From assembly GCA_951804985.1 (NCBI GenBank), contig OX638130.1, positions 99,383,700-99,447,699 of the forward strand: 64,000 bases of DNA, read 5' to 3'. Positions 15,401 to 28,900 of the stretch are shown here, one piece after another (position 1 is the stretch's first letter; the number at the start of each line of letters is the position of its first letter). The notes beneath the pieces are model-generated. The model worked only from the letters and a program-made list of their open reading frames with translations, was not told the DNA's origin and ran no database searches. This DNA is from Dryomyza anilis. Taxonomy: Eukaryota > Arthropoda > Insecta > Diptera > Dryomyzidae. Made by a program: the position numbers and the translations under genes.

Positions 15401-16814
15401 CATAAATACATAAATACATAAATACATAAATACATAAATACATAAATACATAAATACATAAATACATAAATACATAAATACATAAATACATAAATACATA
15501 AATACATAAATACATAAATACATAAATACATAAATACATAAATACATAAATACATAAATACATAAATACATAAATACATAAATACATAAATACATAAATA
15601 CATAAATACATAAATACATAAATACATAAATACATAAATACATAAATACATAAATACATAAATACATAAATACATAAATACATAAATACATAAATACATA
15701 AATACATAAATACATAAATACATAAATACATAAATACATAAATACATAAATACATAAATACATAAATACATAAATACATAAATACATAAATACATAAATA
15801 CATAAATACATAAATACATAAATACATAAATACATAAATACATAAATACATAAATACATAAATACATAAATACATAAATACATAAATACATAAATACATA
15901 AATACATAAATACATAAATACATAAATACATAAATACATAAATACATAAATACATAAATACATAAATACATAAATACATAAATACATAAATACATAAATA
16001 CATAAATACATAAATACATAAATACATAAATACATAAATACATAAATACATAAATACATAAATACATAAATACATAAATACATAAATACATAAATACATA
16101 AATACATAAATACATAAATACATAAATACATAAATACATAAATACATAAATACATAAATACATAAATACATAAATACATAAATACATAAATACATAAATA
16201 CGTAAATTCTTATTTTGCCGTAAATTTATAATTCAGCTTCACACTTTCATAAACTTAAAATTCATATACTTATTATTAATAATGCTTAAATTCTTAATTT
16301 CGTAAAGTCACAATATTATTATGCAACATTTTTAATTAACCCATTTTCTAATTTGCAGCTGCCACAGACCGAGCTCGATGGTATTGATCCAAATTTCAAA
16401 CGTTTTCGCGTAGAAACCGGTGACTCACTTGCGGAAAAAGATGAGGTATGTATAAATTGTGCCGTTTTTTATTTTTTTTATTTTCAATTAAAGTCAAGTT
16501 TTACCTACCTGTGCCAACAACCAAATTTTGCGTCAATGGCAACATCTAACTAACGGCTTTATCAGCAACATCCACAAAATTCATTGCCAATTCAATGGAA
16601 GTCAATCAAGCCACGCGATTTTAAATGAGACAAAAAAAATGCTGTATGTGACATCTTAACGAATTGTGTTCGTCATAGCCTACACAAATAATAAAAGACC
16701 TACCGGAAAATGCGAAAAGTGTCCAAAATATTAAATAAATATTGAAATTTTGAGAAATTTTAAAGTTTAAATATTTATAAAAGTTTAAATTTTCTTTATT
16801 CGAATTTCATAAAA

Positions 16815-16902
<88 letters not shown>

Positions 16903-19900
16903 TTCAAATTTGTATAAAAAATACTTTTTCCTCAGAAAATATTTGTTTACTGTTAGTTCAATCAAATGTGCTACACTGAAACAATCATAATCATGATTTG
17001 TTATAATAATCAGGGAGCGCAAAGAATCGGAATATGAACCGTTTCGATTTTTGGAGCGGAACCAGTATCGGAAAATATTTAATTATTTTTCGTTAGAACC
17101 GGAATCGGAACCGCTATTCTAAAAATATTGGAACCAGAATCGTAACCGATATTTTAGTCCCTACAACTTAGACTGCAAAGAATTGGAATCGTAACCGGAA
17201 GAATTTCGATTTTTTGAATCGGAACCGTAATAAAAAAAATTTGGAACCGGAATCGGTACCGGGTCCGAAATTTTAAAAATCTTCGGAAAAATCGGAACTA
17301 TTTCGATTTTTGGTACCGGAACCGGAATCAGAACCTTTATTAAAAAAATATTGAATCGGAACTCATTCATTTTTTTTGGTGCATCCGGAATCGGAACCGG
17401 AATTAGTTTATAAATCTTTGAAACAAGACCGGAACCAATACTCCAAATGGTTTTAGTCCTTGATAATAATTACTGCAAAATATTAATATTAAGCAGTCGT
17501 CATTCATTTTATAAATATGTCGAAAATGTAAATTATATTTTCATCAAACCATTTATTTTTCGAAAATATATTTTTTTATTTTTCGAAAAAAATATTTTTT
17601 TATTTTTCGAAAAAGTATTTTTTATTTTTTGAAAAAATATTTTTTATTTTTCGCCAAAAAAAAATCGTACCTCATCTTCTGCAAATTATTAATATTGATT
17701 TTTTTCTGTAGACTATATTTTCACTTCAAATTTTTTCAATTGTGACACTTTTGCATTTATCTTTCCGCATTTACGGCACAATGACAGACAAGCGAAAACA
17801 TTGCGCGCCAGGTGGTAAATTCGTAAAATGCTCGCTCCAATTTGGTTTAAATTTTTGGCAACGTCATTTCGCATACACACACACAGACAAAAACAAGGAG
17901 TGGAGTTTGGTTTGTTTTTTTCTGTCTTTCTTTTGTACCGCCTAGGCTCCTTGATGGCACATTTCAATGTTTTTGTCACTTGAAAATTGCGCGCAAATTC
18001 ATTATTTATTTATTATATGTTTATAAAATGTAATTTAAACATTACTGCGTTAATTTTGAAGTGGTCTGAGATGTCGTCAGTGCGTAGTAATTCAGAGAAG
18101 TGCTGCTAACGTGACATAAATTTATTTTAATACCTATCAAATTAATGACAAATTGTAGATGTTATAAATGTGATTTGAGACAAATATTTAGGGCTGACAT
18201 TGAACGACATTCTAAGTCATCAATATTAAATAATTATTTAATAATAACCTTCTACAAATATTGCGTAAATGTTCGATTTATAAATACATACCAGAGAAAG
18301 AGAAAACAAATTTTAATATAAAATTGTAACATAATTTATTTTGCTTTTTGTGACATTTAAAAGAGCATTCAAATTGCTTATTACACAATATCGGTTATGT
18401 CATTTAAAGTTAGTTACATGGGATAATAACTTTAACATTTTTAGAAGTCGAAATATGAAATGTTTATGTGTTCAACAATTTCTAAAAATACTTCAAAATT
18501 AATGTAAAATTTATATAAAAATTTTATAGTTTAATGACTTTAGTAAGTAGTGTTGTTGGGTAGAGCATAAGTCAAATTCCAAATTTTTAAAAAGCTTTAT
18601 TAAGGCTTTTTTGATTTAATAGTTTCAATAATATTTCAACTGAAATTATTTTTGAATAAATCTTCTCAAAACAAAAATAAAACTATTACTTGTGCAATAT
18701 GTGTCACACAACATTTTTCCACCATTAAAAATGTATATATTTTTTACAATATCACTTCCGAAATATAATCTGAACACAATTGACGTCACATAGAATAAAA
18801 TTTGTATTTAGTACTTTTACTAATGACACATAACATACAAAAACAATATATCAGAAGATTCTTGCAGAAGCTGTACTTTAATAGGATTTATTATTCTGGC
18901 AATTTTCTACATAAATTTTATAATATTTTTCATTTGCTTACAGGTTTTTGGTTCGCCAAGCACACCGATTCTAGAGAATCCCGAGCATCAGACACGTTGG
19001 TATTTCAAATACTTTTTGGGCAAATGTAAGTATTGCATATTATTTATTTATAAACACATTTGGGTTCTAATGCTTTTAGACACGAACGAATTGTTGCACA
19101 TGTGAAGCTTTTTTCTTGTTTAGGGTATTGTTTAAGACTTCAAGGAATGAATTGCGTTGTGTCGAATTTTTAAAATTTCATATTACTACAATTTGCAAAT
19201 AAAATTTCATTTATATTTATTAAAAAATAAATGAATTATACATTTTTAGAGAAAATCTGAATGTTCTATGAAGAAGAGTAATTTCAGAGTAAAAAAAAAT
19301 TATAGTGCTATTTTGAAATTTTACTGAATATTTAGTGGAGCAATAAAATTTTTTGTGAAAAACTGATTTTTAGAGAAAAATTTAATTTTTAGTAAAAAAT
19401 TTAATTTTTAGTAAAAAAAAAATTGAATTTATAGCGAAAAATTGAATTTTTAGTGAATAATTGAATTTTAATGAAAAATTGAATTTTAGTGAAAAATTTA
19501 ATTTTTAGTGAAAAATTGAATTTTTAGTGAAAAATTGAATTTTTAGTGAAAAATTTAATTTTTAGTGAAAAATTTAATTTTTAGTGAAAAATTTAATTTT
19601 TAGTGAAAAATTTAATTTTGAATGAAAAATTGAATTTTTAGTGAAAAATTGAATTTTTAGTGAAAAATTGAATTTTGAATGAAAAATTAAATTTTTAGTG
19701 AAAATTGATTTTTTAGTGAAAAATTGAATTTTCAGTGAAAAATTTTATTTTAGTGAAAATTTTAATTTTTAGTGAAAAATTTAATTTTTTAGTGAAAAAT
19801 TGAATTTTTAGTGAAAAATTGAATTTTTAGTGAAAAATTGAATTTTTAGTGAAAAATTGAATTTTTAGTGAAAAATTGAATTTTTAGTGAAAAATTGAAT

Positions 19901-22900
19901 TTTCAGTGAAAAATTGAATTTTTAGTGAAAAATTGAATTTTTAGTGAAAAATTGAATTTTTAGTGAAAAATTGAATTTTTAGTGAAAAATTGAATTTTAA
20001 GTTGAATTGAATTTTTAGTGACAAATTGAATTTTTAGTGAAAAATTGAATTTTGAATGAAAAATTGAATTTTTAATGAAAAATTGAATTCTTAGTGAAGA
20101 ATTGAATTTTGAATGAAAAATTGAATTTTGAATAGTGAAAAATTTAATTTTTAGTGAAAAATCTAATTTTAAGTTGAATTGAATTTTTAGTGACAAATTG
20201 AATTTTTAGTGAAAAATTGAATTTATAGTGAAAAAATTGAATTTTTAGTGAAAAATTGAATTTTTAGTGAAAAATTGAATTTTTAGTGAAAAATTGAATT
20301 TTCAGTGAAAAATTGAATTTTTAGTGAAAAATTGATTTTTTTAGTGAAAAATTGGATTTTAAGTGATAAATTGAATTTTTAGTGGAAAATTGAATTTATA
20401 GTGAAAAATTGAATTTATAGTGAAAAATTGAATTTATAGTGAAAAATTGAATTTTTAGTGAAAAATTGAATTTTTAGTGAAAAATTGAATTTTTAGTGAA
20501 AAATTGAATTTTTAGTGAAAAATTGAATTCTTAATGAAAAATTGATTTTTAGTGAAAAATTGAATTTTCTGTGAAAAATTGAATTTTGGTGAAAAATTTA
20601 ATTTTTAGTGAAAATTTGAATTTTAAGTGATAAATGGAATTTTTAGTGAAAAATTGAATTTTTAGTGAAAAATTGAATTTTTAGTGAAAAGTTGAATTTT
20701 TAGTGAAAAATTGAATTTTTAGTGAAAAATTGAATTTTTAGTGAAAAATTGAATTTTTAGTGAAAAATTGAATTTTTAGTGAAAAATTGAATTTTTACTG
20801 AAAAATTGAATTTTTAGTGAAAATTGAATTTTTAGTGAAAATTTGAATTTTTAGTGAGAAATTGAATTTTTTTGTAAAAATTTTATTGATATTGAAAAAT
20901 TGAATTTATTAGTGAAAAAATGAATGATTTTTTATTGAAAAAATGAAAATTTTAATTTTTAGTGAAAATTTGAATGTTTTTAGTGAAATATCTAATTTTG
21001 ATTGAACAGTTCAATTTTTAGTAAAAATCAAAATGTCTTAAATATTTTGCCATCAGAATTCAAGAGTCTTTAACTTGAGAATATAAATATCGAGTTAACC
21101 GAGCTAACTTAATCCCATCCATACTTTTGTTGTCATTGTAAATTTTTAATAAAACTTGATTAAAAGAAACTAATCTAAGAAGATATAAAGATTGTTTATA
21201 AATTTTTTAACTTATTGTATATTTTTCATTGTCAAGTAATGCAATTTCTTCGACAGTCACCTTAAAACGTTGCTTCAAACATATCTGCTCTGACAATTTT
21301 AATCATTAACTTAACGCGTTATGGATGACATTGCCTGCTTTTACGTAATGCGTAACTAACGAGCGTAATTCAATTTATTACGATCGTCAGTTTTGTTGTC
21401 TCGCAACTTTAAAATGGCAGACAGCAACGCACATCAGTGTATCTAATTCATATTGAATCTTGTGGCATGTATTACGGACATATTATGTTAGGTGGAGGTC
21501 TAAAAAAAAATATGTAGGAGTAGAAAATAAAAAGAACTGAAATAATAAGGAGGAGTAAAAAAAAAGAAAAGACTGAAAAAATACAGAGGAGTTGCAAAGC
21601 TAAAGAGGAGGAGCAAATAGATTTGACAAAAGGCAGAAATATATGAAAATTCTTACCTTAAGTTTATGTCTGATGTAAACTGATTCAAAATTGTTTTAGA
21701 TTTTTTTATATTTTATTTTTAAATTAGAATAAAATTAGTTTAACTATATTGTGATTTTGTTTAAAAAATTTTAGTATTGGATATTCTCGAATTCTGTGTT
21801 TAGCGTATATTTCGTTCTTTTGAATTTTTGTATTCGATTTTGTGTTTTAAATTTATATTTATTTGTGTAATTTTCGTATTTTTTATCTACTTTGATTTGG
21901 ACATTTTATATGTGCTTTTATATTTTATTTCGTTTTTTTTTTTTTAATTTCCTATTGGATTTTTTTTTTATTTATGTTTGTGATTTTTGCTTTTATTTTT
22001 ACATTTCATTCGATTTTTGATTTTTTTTTTTGTGTATTTTCTATTTATTTTGTATTCTTGCTTTTATTTTTGGTTTTTATTTTGTTTGTTTTTTTTTTTG
22101 GTTTAGGTTCGCTCTGTTGTTTTGCTTTTGTTTGTACTTTAAATTTAAATATGGGTTTTGTTTTTTGGATTTCGGTATTTTTCTGTAATTTTTGGTTTTT
22201 GTTTCGCTACTTTGCTTTTGAAATTTTATTTGTGCTGTTATATTTTTGTTTTTGGATTTCGGTATTTTTCTGTAATTTTTGGTTTTTGTATCGCTACTTT
22301 GCTTTTGAAATTTTATTTGTGCTATTATATTTTTTCATTAATTTTGGTGTATTTTATTTTGTTTTTTTTTATTTTTTTGATAAAATATTTTCTACTGTTT
22401 TTTATTTATGTTAGTGCTTTTTATTTTTATTTTTACATTTCATTCGATTTTGTTGGTGTTTTTGTTTTTCATTTATTTGTGTGTTTTCTTTTTACTTTGC
22501 GTTCTTGCTCTTATTTTTGGTTTATATTTTAAATAATTTTTTTGTTAGTTTTTTGTAGATCTGGTTTTTGTTTTTGTGTTTTGCATTTTGAATGTCTGTA
22601 TTTTTTTTGTAATTTTTGGTTTTGCAGCTTTGCTTTTGACATTTTATTTGCGCTATTATCCTAAGTTTTGTGTATTTTATTTAATTTTTTTTATTAAATA
22701 TTTGCCATTATATTTTTCTTTTTATTTATGTTTGTGCTGTTTGTTTTTATTTTTACATTTCATAAGATTTTTGTTCATCTTTGTTTTTTCTTTTATTGTG
22801 TTTTGATTTTGGATTTTTATTTGTATGTTTTTCGTTTTTATCGCTTTTTTAATTTTTTTTAGTTTGGATTCGTTGTTTTGCTTTTGTTTTTACTTTTATT

Positions 22901-25900
22901 AAGATGTGTTTTTTTGTGTTTCTTTATGGTTTTTGGATTACGGTATTATTTCTGTAATTTTCGGTTTTGGTTTTGCTGTTGTCATTTTATTTGTGCTTTG
23001 TGTTTTTTCTATATATTTTGTGTTTTTGCTTTTTATTATACCCTACACTAAGAGTGAAAGGGTATATTCAGTTTGGTACGCCGTTTGTAACACCCAGAAG
23101 GAAGCATCTCCAGTATGGAAAAGTATATATATTCTTGATCAGCATGACCTCCTGAGTCGATTTAGCGATGTCCGTCTGTCAGTCCGTTTGTCTGTCCGTC
23201 TGTCTGTCTGTTGAAATCCCTACTACTTTTAAAATTGAAGAGCTAGATAAATGAAACTTATAACTTAGATTACTAATATACCTACGCTGTATGGCGCGAT
23301 CGGTCCATTGTGACCTATGATCCGACCACTTATGTTCAAATACCTCATATAAAATTTACATATACAGATCAATTTTACTGTATACGTGCTTAGGTAAACT
23401 TTTTTGGTCAAATATATATTGACATCATGCTCAAATACATGATAATAATGTATTCCGGCGAAAAGACTTGTTTTTCACCAAAAAAGAAATCGAAATTCGG
23501 TACACCTACCCATTTGTAAATATGGGTATCAAATGAATGGAAATTCTTCAGCGATTGAATGTTTGTAGTTATTTTCAGGATTCGTATACCCTGGTGACCT
23601 ATATATCACTTTTAACGGTAACCACACATATGTGTAGGGTATTTATAGTCGGCTTAGACCGACTATAATTTTGATAATCCTAACTATCATAATTACACCT
23701 ACTTTAAAATTTCCCATGTGATCTAACCTTCCCAACTGGTTTTGTTTTTTTTTTTTAGTTTGGATTCACTGTTTTGTTTTGCTTTTTTTGTTTTCTGAGT
23801 GTACTTTTATTTAGACATTGATTTTGTTTCTTTTTTTCAACATTTTTATGAGTTTTTTCCATTGTATTTTTATTTCAGTTTTGTGTATTTGCTTCTGATT
23901 TGTATTATTGCTTTTGTGTGTTGTTTTCTTTTTTTATCTTTTGTTTTAGTTTATTTTTATTTTTATATATAAAAATACATACAAATTATTGAACATTATT
24001 AAAAAGTAATGAAATATATAGAGAAATTAATAGATTTTTTTTTTTTATCGATAAAGCCGCTTTGTTCATAAAAATTATTGAAAATTATTAAAAAGTAATG
24101 AAATATATAGAAAAATTAATAGATTATTTTATTTTATCGATAAACCCGCTTTGTCCATAAAAATTATTGAAAATTATTAAAAAGTAATGAAATATATAGA
24201 AAAATTAATAGTTTGTTTTTTTTTTTTAATTTATTGATAAACCTGCTTTGTCCCACTTCATAAATTGATAGATATTACGTTGAAAAAACCATTTATTTTC
24301 ATAACATTTTACTCACATATTTATTTTCTATTTTGTTTCTTTTTTTTATTCTTTTCAAAAACAATAACAATGCCAACCCCCACAACAATAACTACAAAAA
24401 CAACAAATAATAGTGCACCAGAACTATGTCGGCATTGATGCTGAGAAGAATCCTTATTTCTTGTCTGTCGTCTCGCAGGACTCTGGTAATCAGGGAGCAC
24501 CCATGTATCGTGCAATACTCTTCCGCAAGCAGGTAAGTGGATTTTAAGCTTAAATAAAAGAAATACTAATATAGAGACATAAAAACGCACACGTGCTATA
24601 CCTCACTAGAGGTAGAAAAAGGTTCGCATGTCCTTTGTACAGTTTTGCGTTAAGCATCAGTCATCAGTCGAAAAGTACAACGAATAGTACAAAAAAAGAA
24701 AGAAATTGCAAAAAATAACAGTGAATTGCTTTTGTATTTAGTGCAGAAAAAAACACACCCACAAAAAAAAACGCCTTAACAGAAGCCGACATTTTTCATT
24801 TGTACTTTGTATTATATAGGGATTTTTTTTTCATTTATTTGTCCACGTTTACTTTTAATTTGCCTTACTTTAGAAAACATTATGCGGTTCAAAAAACAGT
24901 TTACATTTTCTCAGTTCAATTGCTGAAATTATTTTCTGGCTTAAATGCTGGTAAATAAATTCAAAGGTTTTTCCAGAATTCACCCTTGTTAACTCTAATA
25001 GACTAGCATCAATGTAAAGCAATTGAAATTTGCAAATATTAAACATTCTATGATATATCGATTGCTATTAGTCTTTTTTAGTTAATATTTGTATTGGTCT
25101 TTATTTTTATAAGATCCTCATTTCTCTGAACTGTTTATTTAGGCGATACTTTTAATTTGAAAAAAAAAATGAATCCTATAGAAACCCTTTAAAATTGTGC
25201 TTTCCCTTTTTGTGTGTGCAATCTTATTGGTTCTTAGATGTTTTTAATTTCATTAAGTAGGTCGTACGTTCATGAATTACGAAATACTCGAATGTACAAT
25301 ATATAACGTACGTGTAATAATTACGGACAAAACGTAGCTGGAATAGCACTTTAAAAAAACCTCTTAGAAAATGCATTAAAATGCGATAAATTAAACAAAA
25401 TAAATGCAAAAGTCGGTATAATAATAATTGTGGCATTAAGAATCCATGGCATTTTGGCATTTTGGAAAAAACCAGAGTTCAGAGATAAAGGATAACCTTT
25501 TCGAAGGTTCCAGAATAACTCTCACTAAATAACATCTATATATATAAAACTCTTGGTCCGTCTGTCGGTATGTCTGTCTGTTTGTTCCAACATCACGTCT
25601 AAACCGCTGAACCGATTTAACTGAAATTTTGCACCAGGATACTATGGAGTCCAGAGGGTGTCATAGGTTATATATGGGCCGGATTGGACAAAGGGGCGTG
25701 GTACCTCCCATACAACCTAAACTTTCAAAACGACATAACTCAGCACATACACAATCTAAAAAGATGAAACAAAAAACTAAAACTCACCACACTAAAACTC
25801 ACCACACTAAAACTCACCACACTAAAACTCACCACACTAAAACTCACCACAATAAAACTCACCACACTAAAAATTCACCAAACCAAAACTCACCAGACCA

Positions 25901-28900
25901 AAATTCACCACACTAAAACTCACCACACTAAAACTCAACACAATAAAGATCACCACACTAAAAATTCACCACACTAAAACTCACCACACTAAAACTCACC
26001 ATACTAAAAACTCACCACACCGAAACTCACCACACTAAAACTCACCACACTAAAATTCACCGCACTAAAACTCACCACACTAAAACTCAACACAATAAAG
26101 ATCACCACACTAAAACTCACCACACTAAAACTCACCATACTAAAAACTCACCACACCGAAACTCACCACACTAAAACTCACCACACTAAAACTCACCGCA
26201 CTAAAACTCACCACAATAAAACTCACTACACCAAAACTCACTACACTAAAAATTCACCACACTAAAATTCACCACACTAAAACTCACCACCCCAAAACTC
26301 ACCACACAAAAACAAACCACACTAAAACTCACCACACTAAAAATTCACTAAACTAAAAATTCAACGCACTAAAACTCACCACATTAAAACTTTTACTGGG
26401 AAAAACTCTACGGGGAAGAATTCTACCGGGAAGAGTTCTACCGGGAAGAATTCTACGATAAATCGTTCTATGGGGAAGAATTTTACGGCGAAGATTTCTA
26501 CTGGGAAGAATTCTGTGGCAAAATATTTTACTGTCTGAATTGTCTTTGAGAAAAGTTGTTTTGGCGAAGAATTATTATTTGGTTACTACATTTATAAAAC
26601 CAATAAAAACTTCCACAGCGAAGCACGTGCCCCTGATATAAAAAATAATAATAATGTTTTTTTATATTAATAAAATCGCTTTATATCTATGAATTCACAA
26701 AATCTTGGCACGAGTCGTGCACGGGTCCAGCTAGTCTATTTAATAAATCTGGAAAAACCCCAAAATTAGAGAAAACAAAAATAAAATGAATGTTTTGGTC
26801 TTATTTTTGAAAAATTTCGGTTCCGGTCTGAGCGACAGCTTTATTTTTGAAAATTTTCCGTTGCAGCTGAACAGGGAGAGATATAAAAGTTAGTAAAATA
26901 TATCTCTCATTAGTAATTTTTGAGAAACGTTGATGCAATTTTATTTTCAGATGAATCCCAATATTTCTGGACTACAGACTGATGGTAACTTTTGATTAAA
27001 AATTTGTGTAAATAAAAAAAAAACACTAAAAGCCAAAATTAGACATTTTTTGATCGAAAAAAAAAAAATGTTTCGTCGGAAAAGTAACAATCTTCAAAAA
27101 AGAAATGTGTTCAATTTTTGTTTAGGTCACAACAAAACACCGCAATGTTCGAAAACAACATATTACATAGAAAAATGTATTCGACAAAAACAACAATGTT
27201 CGAAAAAATCAACAACAAAACATGTCCTATAAATAACCACTTAACTTTTTTTTCTATTAACAAATTAACCAAAGACATTTAAAATAAATATAACTCTAAA
27301 CCAAAAAAGGTTTTTTCCAACCCAAGACCTTCATTTTTATAATATCTCTTAACCAGAGAAATTTATATATATTGAAAAATAATATATCTCAGTGAAAAAC
27401 CTAATGCAAATAAAGGATAATAGTTATTTCTGTTCTCTGAGAAAAACACGAAAAATGTGTGTTAAACAATGAAATTTAAATCAATTAAACAAATTTCAAA
27501 CAGTCAAATTTAACATTTTTACGACATATTCTCCAAATTAAAGTGCTATAATCCAGAAGATTTTAAATTAAATAAGAGCTTTTTGAATTTTGAATATGAA
27601 TTTCGCGCATTTTGACATGCACACTTTTGAGACTTATCTATTTTATAATTTTCGACATAACTTTGTTGTAAAGGGTTTTTCAAATGGGACGCTACAAAAG
27701 TAGAGCGACAGGGACAGCAAACGACGCCATATTTCTTGCCGTTCTTTTGGCATTTCTCTTCAGTAAGGTTTGCCATTTCATAATGGAAAGATATACGAGC
27801 CAACAACGAGTCGAAATTATTAAAATTTACTACCGAAATTCAGAGTCAGTTGCCTCAACGTTAAGAGCGCTACGTCCAATTTATGGTCGTCATAATCGTC
27901 CTAGCAGATCAAAAATTGAGCTTCTAGTGGAAAAATTTGAATTCACAGGCACATTATAAAATGTTCACGTACCAGTGAGACAAATAAGTGCCCGTAGTGT
28001 CTAGAATATTGCTACCGCTGAGGCTTCAGTTGAAGAAAGCCCAAATGTGTCTCTCACACGTCGTTCTCAAGCGTTCGGCATCTCTGTGACGTCCTGTGGC
28101 GAATTTTGCGAAAAGATCTTGGCCTACATCCTTATAAAATCAAATTGACGCAAGAACTGAAGCCGCTTGACCACCAGAAGCGTCGTATGTTCGTGAATTG
28201 GGCTGAGCAACAACTTGAAAATGATTCAGATTTTCATCGAAAAATCATCTTCAGCGATGAGGCTCATTTCTAGCTGAATGGCTTCGTCAATAAACAAAAT
28301 ATGCGATATTGGTCAGACAGCAATCCACACGTACTCCATGAGTCATCATTGCATTCCGAAAAAATTACGGTTTGGTGCGGTTTATGGGCCGGCGGCGTCA
28401 TTGGACCGTTACTGTGAATGGAAATCGTTACCGTTCATTGATAACCGAATATTTTTGGCCCCAATTGGATGATATGGACTTGGAGTACATGTGGTTTCAA
28501 CAGAACGGCGCCACAAGCCACACAGCGACTGCTACAATCAATTTATTGGAAACCAAGTTTGGAGAACGTGTTATCTCACAAAATGGTCCAGTCGATTGGC
28601 CGCCTCGGTCGTGCGATTTGACGCCGTTAGACTATTTCCAGTGGGGCTACGTCAAGTCTATGGTCTATGCCAACAAGCCTGCGACGATTGATGAACTTCG
28701 TACGAATATCGAACGTGAAATTGCAGCAGTATCGGCCGATTTATGCTTGAAAACCGTCGAAAATTGGTTTCCGAAAACGAATCCGGGCTAAACTCATTTT
28801 TTGCCAAAAATGGAATAAGCTATTTTAGATTTCCAACGCAATAATTCTACAAATTAAACATCTTCAAAAGATACTGTAAGAAAAAGGCATCTTTTAAACT

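Noticed and set aside
15028..16195. Three overlapping - strand open frames of about 370-380 codons
   Set aside because: They are produced entirely by the (ATAAATAC)n array; all three frames give the same eight-residue repeat.
21974..22806. Hydrophobic frames of 76-146 codons that look like membrane proteins
   Set aside because: They lie in the T/G-rich tract and consist of Phe, Leu, Val and Tyr because of TTT-type codons.
25782..26392. CRISPR-like array
   Set aside because: Units are 15 bp and contiguous without unique spacers; this is eukaryotic minisatellite DNA inside a Helitron.
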